Below, piece by piece: positions 15,244 to 20,778 of a stretch of DNA of 28,719 bases (position 1 is its first letter; each line of letters opens with the position of its first letter). Source of the DNA: a virus; IMG/VR virus record IMGVR_UViG_3300042907_001069, positions 1-28,719 of that record, one strand, 5' to 3'. Below the pieces are notes generated by a model. That model saw only the letters and a program-made list of their open reading frames with translations, was not told where the DNA came from and did no database searches. Position numbers and translations under genes: made by a program.

Positions 15244-15320
15244 GAAAGTTTTTATTATTTGGATTTTTAGTGTTTATATTAATTTGGATATTTAATATGG
15301 TGTTTAACGATAAAGATTAA
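15240..15320 (+). CDS. 26-aa membrane peptide
   Basis: Its ATG overlaps the metallopeptidase stop (ATGA) and it ends just before a strong terminator. The product MRKFLLFGFLVFILIWIF then NMVFNDKD is one hydrophobic helix with a basic start and an acidic tail. The overlap and the terminator position support expression. It could be a small membrane partner of the HExxH protein or a holin-like peptide; neither can be shown here. Confidence 0.55.
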   Translation: MRKFLLFGFLVFILIWIFNMVFNDKD

Positions 15321-15324
15321 ACAA

Positions 15325-15357
15325 AAAACCTCCACCTAAAAATGGGGGTTTTTTATT
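15325..15357 (+). terminator. Rho-independent terminator
   Basis: AAAACCTCCA (15325-15334) pairs with TGGGGGTTTT (15343-15352) with one G-T, followed by a T-rich run. It ends the 14791-15320 transcript. Confidence 0.8.
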
Positions 15358-15364
15358 ATTAAAG

Positions 15365-15373
15365 TATTTATTA
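15365..15373 (+). promoter_or_regulatory. TATTTATTA upstream motif
   Basis: Only 2 bases separate it from the GTG start at 15376, right after the terminator. If it is a -10-like box, transcription would begin at or inside the first codons. Confidence 0.5.
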
Positions 15374-15375
15374 AT

Positions 15376-15711
15376 GTGAAAGAACTAATTAGACATATAT
15401 TAAAAGAAGAAACCGAAGAAAATGACCAAAAAGTTATGAATTTTCTTTTACGAAGATATCGTACTTCTGAAAGGAATTTTGGAGAAGAAGGACACCCAAG
15501 GATGTTTAAACAAATTACATTTGAAATTGATGGGGAATTTTACATTATTAATACTTTTCAAAACAAAACAGAACAAACCCAAAAAATATATAATATGTTA
15601 GTTGATAACAATATTATTAAACCAATAGAGTTTTATGGGACAACTCTTGACCCATATAGACAAAAAATTATTAGAACAATAAAAAGATTTTTAAATGAAA
15701 AAATGAAATAA
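15376..15711 (+). CDS. Class A tagged protein with FLLRRY module
   Basis: The start codon is GTG. The 111-aa product begins MKELIRHILKEETEEN, a class A tag ending in L-K-E (9-11). Soon after comes FLLRRYRTSERNF, matching the F-L-R-R-R opening of the helical module. The middle is a small beta sheet (FKQITFEIDGEFYIINTFQN) and the end is helical (IIRTIKRFLNEKM). No enzyme motif is seen. It has a TATTTATTA motif 2 bases upstream and is followed after 6 bp by another family member. Confidence 0.75.
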   Translation: MKELIRHILKEETEENDQKVMNFLLRRYRTSERNFGEEGHPRMFKQITFEIDGEFYIINTFQNKTEQTQKIYNMLVDNNIIKPIEFYGTTLDPYRQKIIRTIKRFLNEKMK

Positions 15712-15717
15712 TTTACT

Positions 15718-16029
15718 ATGGATTATATTATTTCACCTGAACAGTTAGACAAAATAACTAAACCTTTTTTTGATAAGGAATTTAAAGATGCTAAGTGGGG
15801 TGAACATACATCACCAAGAGATAGTAATGATGTATGGTATGGTTTTATTAATCAGGACGATGTTCTGTTAGTTGGTCATCCCTCCTTTAATGTTGATAAT
15901 TACTACACTAATGGTCACCACTTTGAAAACATGTGGCATTATTTTAGTGTTAACCCTCGACAGTTCAGTCAATCAATTGGTAGATACATTAAGAAAAAAT
16001 ATGGTTGTGAATTTGAACAGATATACTAA
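15718..16029 (+). CDS. Class B family protein (103 aa)
   Basis: MDYIISPEQLDKI is a diverged class B tag: the ITE/ISE position reads ISPE. The body ends in FSVNPRQFSQSIGRYIKKKYGCEFEQI. This is the C-terminal F-x-(L/V)-xn-I-xx-W/Y-xxx-K-Y/I-G/N-x-x-I unit shared with the products at 16738-17049, 17056-17370, 26311 and 27026. A Trp/His-rich centre separates the two. Function unknown. It is co-directional with the tagged gene 6 bp upstream. Confidence 0.75.
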   Translation: MDYIISPEQLDKITKPFFDKEFKDAKWGEHTSPRDSNDVWYGFINQDDVLLVGHPSFNVDNYYTNGHHFENMWHYFSVNPRQFSQSIGRYIKKKYGCEFEQIY

Positions 16030-16114
16030 AAAAAAATACCCAAATATTAAATAAAACAATGTATATGGGTACTTATAATGTACATTAAATACTAAACCAT
16101 ATAAAATAAAAAAA

Positions 16115-16723
16115 ATGAGTATTAAAGAACAAAGATTACAAGAATTAACTAACGTTGCTCCAACAGTATCAGTCAAAATGGATATGGAGTGGTTGAGTTC
16201 AACAACAAACACCGCAGATTTTCAGATTCGATTAACAAACACTGGTACATCAGTAGTTAAATTAAATGCTTTGATTATTCGTGGAGTTCATTCCCCAAAG
16301 ATAACAACAGGAACTATAACATGGAAGGCGTTAAATGACAATACTATTCCAGAATGGTTAGGTTGGCCTAATAAAGGAACAACTAACTTACCATATATCT
16401 CAGGACAAAGGAAATTAAATTTCTCTTCAGCAACAAATATCTTCACCAATGAAACATCTCCTATTATACCAACTGGTACAGGAGTAGTTGTTGGAACTTT
16501 TAGGGTTTCTACATCAACAACATGGAACCCAAATAGTAACTTTGGTTTTGTATGGGAAATGACAACAGGTGGAGTAGTTGGTTATGTAAATTTTGAAACA
16601 CAGTCTTCAACTACATCACTACCAGTTGGTTTTATGCATTACGGACCAACAACAAATACAAATATAGGTAAATGTTTAACAGTAACTGCCCCAAGTGTGC
16701 AACTATTAAACCCAAACAAGTAA
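16115..16723 (+). CDS. Beta-rich Thr/Ser-rich protein, likely virion or surface protein
   Basis: A 202-aa protein, nearly all beta strand by pattern, rich in Thr, Asn, Gly and Ser (ADFQIRLTNTGTSVVKLNAL, then TGTGVVVGTFRVSTSTTWNP). It resembles single immunoglobulin/cohesin-like sandwiches found in Bacteroidota surface proteins, where an LTNTG strand is typical. There is no signal peptide and no T9SS tail, so a virion decoration or fibre role fits better than secretion. A short helical start (MSIKEQRLQELTN) carries no clear tag. Function is inferred from composition only. Confidence 0.7.
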   Translation: MSIKEQRLQELTNVAPTVSVKMDMEWLSSTTNTADFQIRLTNTGTSVVKLNALIIRGVHSPKITTGTITWKALNDNTIPEWLGWPNKGTTNLPYISGQRKLNFSSATNIFTNETSPIIPTGTGVVVGTFRVSTSTTWNPNSNFGFVWEMTTGGVVGYVNFETQSSTTSLPVGFMHYGPTTNTNIGKCLTVTAPSVQLLNPNK

Positions 16724-16737
16724 ACATACGAAGAATA

Positions 16738-17049
16738 TTAATCGGCTCCAAAGTCAGAATTATAGGATACAACATCAATACCAATTTTGGTTTCAACCCA
16801 ATCAGATATAATACTAAGGGCATTATCAGGATGAAGGGAAAACAAAGAACATACATCACCAGCCAAAATGGAACTAATAAAACAATTTCCATCCATATCA
16901 CATGATATTAGGAATTGACGACTACCACGTAAATCATCAGAGATATAAAAATTATAATTGACAGAAGTCTTTAATAATTTTAAGTCTTTCGTATCAAGAT
17001 ACTTGTATATAAACAACTCTAACTGTGATTCTGATATAATAATTTTCAT
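16738..17049 (-). CDS. Class B tagged protein (103 aa)
   Basis: MKIIISESQLELFIYKYLD is a clean class B tag with ISE at 5-7 and the KYLD that follows the tag in several members. A beta-rich middle (NYNFYISDDLRGSRQFLISC, then GNCFISSI) leads to the shared C-terminal unit FSLHPDNALSIISDWVETKIGIDVV. It is the second gene of a two-gene minus-strand unit (6-bp gap) and converges with the beta-rich gene. Small tagged proteins of this type would fit head-internal, ejected proteins, by analogy only. Confidence 0.8.
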   Translation of the reverse strand: MKIIISESQLELFIYKYLDTKDLKLLKTSVNYNFYISDDLRGSRQFLISCDMDGNCFISSILAGDVCSLFSLHPDNALSIISDWVETKIGIDVVSYNSDFGAD

Positions 17050-17055
17050 ACTTAC

Positions 17056-17370
17056 TTAATTAGAAACGTATTTTATTTTAACATTATACATATCTTCAAA
17101 CCAATCTTTAATGAATTCTTTAATTTGTTCCATATCAAGAGGAAACCAAATGGAAAACTTATCCAAGAAATTTTTATCAATAAATAATCTACCATCATCA
17201 CTATCATATTCCATAACAATATCATCTATTGAATAAGGGTCAGGTATAGGATTATTATAGTCAATAACAATAAACCTATCAATTTCAATAACATTAAACT
17301 GATTAAGTAAATCATTAAGATATTCAGTCATAAACTTACGTAACTGAGGATAAGTAACAAGGTAATTCAT
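17056..17370 (-). CDS. Diverged class B family protein (104 aa)
   Basis: MNYLVTYPQLRKFMTEYLNDLL keeps the spacing of a class B tag, including the following EYLN, but has lost the T-E-S/N core (VTYPQ). The body is beta-rich and acidic and ends in WFPLDMEQIKEFIKDWFED then MYNVKIKYV, the same C-terminal unit as its neighbour. TATTTATTA lies 2 bases before its ATG on the minus strand. Confidence 0.8.
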   Translation of the reverse strand: MNYLVTYPQLRKFMTEYLNDLLNQFNVIEIDRFIVIDYNNPIPDPYSIDDIVMEYDSDDGRLFIDKNFLDKFSIWFPLDMEQIKEFIKDWFEDMYNVKIKYVSN

Positions 17371-17372
17371 AT

Positions 17373-17381
17373 TAATAAATA
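17373..17381 (-). promoter_or_regulatory. TATTTATTA upstream motif, minus strand
   Basis: Reads TATTTATTA-AT-ATG on the minus strand, the same spacing and bases as at 19664-19677 on the plus strand. Confidence 0.5.
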
Positions 17382-17404
17382 TAAGGTTTTAGATTATAAG
17401 GTAA

Positions 17405-17450
17405 TGTCGATTTTTTTATATTTTTTCGACACACATTAATCCTCTGTCGA
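17405..17450. promoter_or_regulatory. Three evenly spaced TGTCGA sites
   Basis: TGTCGA (17405-17410), its complement TCGACA (17426-17431) and TGTCGA (17445-17450) are centred 21 and 19 bp apart, about two helical turns, in an otherwise AT-rich gap between divergent units. It may be an operator array; the sites are short, so chance is possible. Confidence 0.35.
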
Positions 17451-17531
17451 TTGTTTAAATATACAATTAGACAAATACCTGATTAAACTTTTATGTGGAT
17501 TTTGCCATAGTGCTTAAATTAAATGTTTTAC

Positions 17532-17569
17532 AATTTGAGAGAGGGACATGGATGTCCCTCTCTCAAATT
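17532..17569. terminator. Perfect 18-bp palindromic hairpin
   Basis: AATTTGAGAGAGGGACAT and its exact complement are separated by GG. This is the strongest hairpin in the window. It lies in the 297-bp gap between divergent genes and is followed on the plus strand by CATTTCTTTCTT. It may insulate the secreted-protein genes from neighbouring transcripts. Confidence 0.7.
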
Positions 17570-17575
17570 CATTTC

Positions 17576-17611
17576 TTTCTTAGTTACTTTCTTAGTTACT
17601 TTCTTAGTTAT
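17576..17611. repeat. Three tandem copies of a 12-bp unit
   Basis: TTTCTTAGTTAC occurs three times head to tail (last copy ends in T), directly after the 18-bp hairpin and ~55 bp before the first secreted-protein gene. Confidence 0.85.
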
Positions 17612-17667
17612 TTAGTTGAATCTAATATTGATTTTACGGAAGTTATTATGTATTATTATTAAAAAAT

Positions 17668-18216
17668 ATGAAACTTATGAAAAAACTAAAACTATTATTA
17701 AGTGCTCTACTACTATTGGGCACAACTAACACATTCTCACAAAACAACACAATTGAAGGCAAATGGAAAATGCTAAACTTCAACAATACGATGTTTATTT
17801 TTGAAAATGGTGAACGATTTACTTATTATTGTACAGCAGGAAATTGTGATTCTTTATACAACACCTTTGAGGCTGGAGATGGTAATCACATTCCAGGAAC
17901 AGAAGAGTATACTGTGACTAACGATACAATTACTATGGATTACAATTTTGGAAATATCTTAGTTACTAGTATGGTATTTAGTTGTGAAGGAAACATTGTC
18001 ACATTCGTTGACCAAAATAATTTGAATTATGTTCGTTTAGGAACTAATCTTAACGACTGTAATTCGGCATCACTTACTGAACAAACTCAAAATTCATTAT
18101 TAATGGATAACAAATACTATGACTTATTAGGTAGAGAAATTAAAGACATAGCAACATACTCATTTAATTCTCTTTACATCAAGAACGGTAAAAAATATAT
18201 TAAAACTCAACAATAA
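17668..18216 (+). CDS. Secreted lipocalin-like protein with T9SS-like tail
   Basis: A 182-aa protein with a signal peptide (basic MKLMKKLK, hydrophobic LLLSALLLLG, cleavage near TFSQ at 22-25, the usual Bacteroidota ending). The body opens with IEGKWKM (29-35), as in small lipocalin-like domains, and has Cys residues consistent with export. The last ~33 residues (YDLLGREIKD at 151-160, then SLYIKNGKKYIK) resemble the end of a type A T9SS C-terminal sorting domain, where DLLGRE and a Y-I-x-x-G-K-K strand are the fixed points. Export through the host T9SS is inferred. Two bases separate it from the next gene. Confidence 0.8.
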   Translation: MKLMKKLKLLLSALLLLGTTNTFSQNNTIEGKWKMLNFNNTMFIFENGERFTYYCTAGNCDSLYNTFEAGDGNHIPGTEEYTVTNDTITMDYNFGNILVTSMVFSCEGNIVTFVDQNNLNYVRLGTNLNDCNSASLTEQTQNSLLMDNKYYDLLGREIKDIATYSFNSLYIKNGKKYIKTQQ

Positions 18217-18218
18217 CT

Positions 18219-19235
18219 ATGAAAAACTTAAAATTATTATTACTTACGTTACTAAGCGTATTATCTTTTAACTTGTTCTCACAGACACAAGTATACACAA
18301 CAAACACAACGGGACCAAACATTTGTGATGGTACTGCGGTATTGGACACAACCAATATTAATATGACATCAATCTATTGGCAAGGAATGGGGATGATTAT
18401 TAATCAGGGAAGTTACATTGTAACAAACCTTTGTCCTGGTACATACGGTGTTACATTCATCAGTAACGGAACTTCGGTTACATTAACGTTTATCGTCATG
18501 GCAGGAAACTTTAATCCATGTTTAAACTTTGGTGGGTTTATAACACCAACAAACTCTGTTGACTCCACAACTTGTGATGGTATTGTAACGGCAACAGTAA
18601 CAGGAGGACAAGCACCATACACATATCTATGGAGTAATGGTAATATGCTTCAGACAATCGATAACTTATGTCCTGGCACATATTGTTGTTATGTTACGGA
18701 CTCATACGGTTGCACATTAACAATATGTGATACGATAGGAGTTCAATCTTCAAACTACGGAGATACATTATATATAACAAATGCGGGGATGTGTAATCTT
18801 CCTATTGGCACATTAGTTTCAACAATAGAAGATTGTAAATTAAATTATAATTCTATTGGTGGTGCATTTATTTCAGATGTCACACCAATATCAGATACTC
18901 TTAATATTGTAATGGTTACTTGGATACTTGTAGATACTAATGGTTTTAATGTGTCTACACCTCAGTATCAAACATATACATATATTCCTACAGTAGGATG
19001 TTATAACTTACAATTAATTATATTTTGTTATCAAAAATCTATGAACTATAACACTATCGTTATAAATCAAAATTGGTACGTAGGGTTCGCAGGTATTAAT
19101 GAACTATCAGGTAATGGTAAACAACTTATCAGTGTGGTAGATTTAATGGGTAAAGAAACAAATATACAACCAAACAAACATTTAATCTATACATACAGTG
19201 ATGGTTCTAAAGATATAAGATACATTAAAGAATAA
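18219..19235 (+). CDS. Secreted SprB-repeat-like protein with T9SS-like tail
   Basis: A 338-aa protein with a signal peptide (1-22, ending FSQ). It has two SprB-like repeats (about 35-93 and 118-175), each with a C-D-G start and an N-L-C-P-G-T-Y strand (70-76, 149-155). The second has the full TVTGGQAPYTYLWSNG pattern of gliding-adhesin repeats. A third Cys-rich beta region follows. The C-terminal ~35 residues (VVDLMGKETN, then LIYTYSDGSKDIRYI) look like a shortened T9SS sorting tail. It is co-transcribed with the preceding secreted gene. It may alter the host surface or block other phages; that role is speculation. Confidence 0.82.
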   Translation: MKNLKLLLLTLLSVLSFNLFSQTQVYTTNTTGPNICDGTAVLDTTNINMTSIYWQGMGMIINQGSYIVTNLCPGTYGVTFISNGTSVTLTFIVMAGNFNPCLNFGGFITPTNSVDSTTCDGIVTATVTGGQAPYTYLWSNGNMLQTIDNLCPGTYCCYVTDSYGCTLTICDTIGVQSSNYGDTLYITNAGMCNLPIGTLVSTIEDCKLNYNSIGGAFISDVTPISDTLNIVMVTWILVDTNGFNVSTPQYQTYTYIPTVGCYNLQLIIFCYQKSMNYNTIVINQNWYVGFAGINELSGNGKQLISVVDLMGKETNIQPNKHLIYTYSDGSKDIRYIKE

Positions 19236-19256
19236 TACATTCCATTCACTCACTAC

Positions 19257-19286
19257 AAAGGGAGACTCCATTCGGGTCTCCTTTTT
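19257..19286 (+). terminator. Rho-independent terminator
   Basis: AAAGGGAGAC (19257-19266) pairs with GTCTCCTTTT (19276-19285) with one G-T, loop TCCATTCGG, then T. It ends the two-gene secreted-protein transcript. Confidence 0.8.
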
Positions 19287-19320
19287 CGTTCACTCATGTA
19301 TTGTATTATTTTAATACTAC

Positions 19321-19374
19321 AAGAGTAAAAATTACCTTCGTATTAAAAACAAGAGTAAATTTTACCATCGTATT
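19321..19374. repeat. Two 24-bp imperfect repeats with a GTAAA-TTTAC core
   Basis: AAGAGTAAAAATTACCTTCG and AAGAGTAAATTTTACCATCG start exactly 30 bp apart and each continues with TATT. Each contains a short palindromic core (GTAAA..TTAC), as expected for protein-binding sites. Confidence 0.7.
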
Positions 19375-19426
19375 CAGACCATACGGTAAAATATCATTTA
19401 TCTACTGTATGTAATATTCTAATATT

Positions 19427-19449
19427 ATAATCGGAATATATCCGATTAT
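19427..19449. other. 9-bp hairpin
   Basis: ATAATCGGA and TCCGATTAT form a perfect stem around ATATA. There is no T-run, so this is more likely an operator or RNA structure than a terminator. Confidence 0.6.
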
Positions 19450-19663
19450 CTACAAGGTTGTTTACAGTAAATTTTAAATAATGACAGAGCCTCACTGATG
19501 ATACTCTGTGGACTTTAATTAAGAATAACAATTACATCTCTATAAAGGATATGTGGTAATTATTGGGGCATATTACAAACAGTAATGTAAAGATTTTATA
19601 CCTGATTAGACTATCATGATAAGATACTGATATAGTTTAATTCTTCAAACTAAATAAACGGTA

Positions 19664-19672
19664 TATTTATTA
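19664..19672 (+). promoter_or_regulatory. TATTTATTA upstream motif
   Basis: TATTTATTA-AT-ATG: 2 bases before the start of the tagged gene at 19675, same arrangement as on the minus strand at 17368-17381. Confidence 0.5.
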
Positions 19673-19674
19673 AT

Positions 19675-20046
19675 ATGAACCTACAAGAATCTATAAGAAG
19701 AGTATTAAGAGAGGAAACTCAGATACCTTTATCAATTAGAAGAAGGGTAAGCTATTCGGATATCGAAGAGGCGTTTCTAAATGCGTTAGATTCAATTGAT
19801 TATTCTCGATTACACAATCAATTCTCACCAATAAAGAATATATCGTTAAAGACATTTGCTAAACTTGTTATAGATGAACTGAGTATGTATTTAGAGCAAG
19901 ACTATTTTAGTGACGAGAATAGGATTTATTTTGATGACGAAATATATCACGAAAAAATTAGAGTTCCACTTATGAAGTATTTTGGTAATAGAATTAAAAA
20001 AAGATATAATAGTGGTGAATCAGAAGAAGAAGAAGAATTAATATGA
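19675..20046 (+). CDS. Class A tagged single-module protein (123 aa)
   Basis: MNLQESIRRVLREETQ is a class A tag ending in L-R-E (11-13). The body begins PLSIRRRVSYSDIEEAF, a variant of the F-L-R-R-R helical module. It ends in a helix (MKYFGNRIKKRYN, the Y-x3-I-K-x-R-Y ending seen in sister modules) and an acidic tail. This is the simplest layout of the family: tag, cleavage-like tripeptide, one module. Its TGA overlaps the ATG of the orphan tag at 20043. Confidence 0.82.
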   Translation: MNLQESIRRVLREETQIPLSIRRRVSYSDIEEAFLNALDSIDYSRLHNQFSPIKNISLKTFAKLVIDELSMYLEQDYFSDENRIYFDDEIYHEKIRVPLMKYFGNRIKKRYNSGESEEEEELI

Positions 20047-20069
20047 ACCTACAAGATAACATTTTTTAA
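20043..20069 (+). CDS. Orphan class A tag: eight-codon reading frame
   Basis: ATGAACCTACAAGA, identical to the first bases of genes at 2959, 19675 and 20779, then AT AAC ATT TTT TAA: MNLQDNIF and stop. It overlaps the preceding stop (ATGA) and abuts the next ATG with no gap. It is either the relic of a tag that once led the next gene or a tag whose frame was cut by mutation. It may still be translated and help re-initiation. Confidence 0.6.
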   Translation: MNLQDNIF

Positions 20070-20408
20070 ATGAAACGATTTTATATCCTATTAGAACTTT
20101 TAAAAACATATGACTTAACTTATGGGGACTATGCAATTTTTGGTTCTGCTCCTCTTGTTATTACGGGAATGATTAAAGATGTTAATGACCTTGATGTTAT
20201 TATAAGACCTAGAGCTTGGAATTTTGATAGTGATGGCGAATATAGGACCAAGGATATCGAATTTTTTGATAATTGGCCAGGTTTTGATGTTGACGATTTA
20301 ATTGACAATCACACATTTGAATTTAAGGGTGTGTTGTTCGTTTATCCTGAAAAAGTTATTGAATACAAAAAAAAACTAAATAGAATAAAAGACCAAGGGT
20401 TATTTTAA
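20070..20408 (+). CDS. Nucleotidyltransferase-fold protein
   Basis: A 112-aa protein with YAIFGSAPLVI (G25-S26) followed by VNDLDVII (D40, D42), the G-S-x10+-D-x-D signature of the polymerase-beta-type nucleotidyltransferase superfamily, as in minimal MNT-like proteins. A third acidic residue may be in FKGVLFVYPE or the FDVDDLID segment. It has no tag, although an orphan tag sits directly before its ATG. Possible roles include NMP transfer to proteins or small molecules, but it could be a catalytically weak member; substrate unknown. Confidence 0.65.
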   Translation: MKRFYILLELLKTYDLTYGDYAIFGSAPLVITGMIKDVNDLDVIIRPRAWNFDSDGEYRTKDIEFFDNWPGFDVDDLIDNHTFEFKGVLFVYPEKVIEYKKKLNRIKDQGLF

Positions 20409-20414
20409 TCATAT

Positions 20415-20777
20415 ATGAAAAATCTACAAGAGAACATACAAAGGATTAAATCAATGATGAATCTGAACGAGTCAGATAAAAATAAGATTTGGTTATTAAG
20501 AAGACTGGAAACCCAAGATATAAAAAATTACCTAAATGAACAAATTGATAGTTTAACCAATCAAATTAGTCCTTGTGGTTATAGTACATATGAAGATTAT
20601 AAAGACGTAATTTTTGAAGTTACAAGAGCTAATTTTATCAATCATTTTAGTGATGAACTTTATGTTAAACATGAAATGTCAGAAATTGAAGAATTTATCT
20701 GGAACTTATTAACTAAAAAATATGGTAATTACCTTATAAATCAATTTGACGGTAGAATCTGTGATGATGAGTATTAA
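20415..20777 (+). CDS. Class A tagged single-module protein (120 aa)
   Basis: MKNLQENIQRIKSMMNLNES is a longer class A tag, with L-N-E at 17-19. The RIKSM part matches the tag of the 2959 protein. The body opens KIWLLRRLETQDIKNYL (helical module) and continues through a segment with FEVTRANFINHFSD, ending KKYGNYLINQFD. Same design as the 19675 product. It ends 1 bp before the next tagged gene's ATG, so the three genes look like a tandem array. Confidence 0.82.
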   Translation: MKNLQENIQRIKSMMNLNESDKNKIWLLRRLETQDIKNYLNEQIDSLTNQISPCGYSTYEDYKDVIFEVTRANFINHFSDELYVKHEMSEIEEFIWNLLTKKYGNYLINQFDGRICDDEY

Positions 20778-20778
20778 T

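Larger units (their letters stand above)
19286..19663. other. Gene-free stretch with repeats and a hairpin
   Basis: No credible reading frame is present. It holds the paired 24-bp repeats at 19321-19374, the hairpin at 19427-19449, and further GGTAAAAT and AGTAAATTTTA variants near 19386 and 19466. It also holds ATACCTGATTAGACT at 19598-19612, which matches 14 of 15 bases at 17475-17489 in the gap before the secreted genes. A regulatory or untranslated RNA role is possible. Confidence 0.5.

Noticed and set aside
19321-19374. CRISPR array
   Set aside because: Only two imperfect repeats with almost no spacer; no further copies.
19488-19535. CTGATGA hammerhead-ribozyme-like core in the gap after the secreted genes
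   Set aside because: The second conserved core (GAAA) and the flanking stems are not in the right places; the seven-base match is expected by chance.
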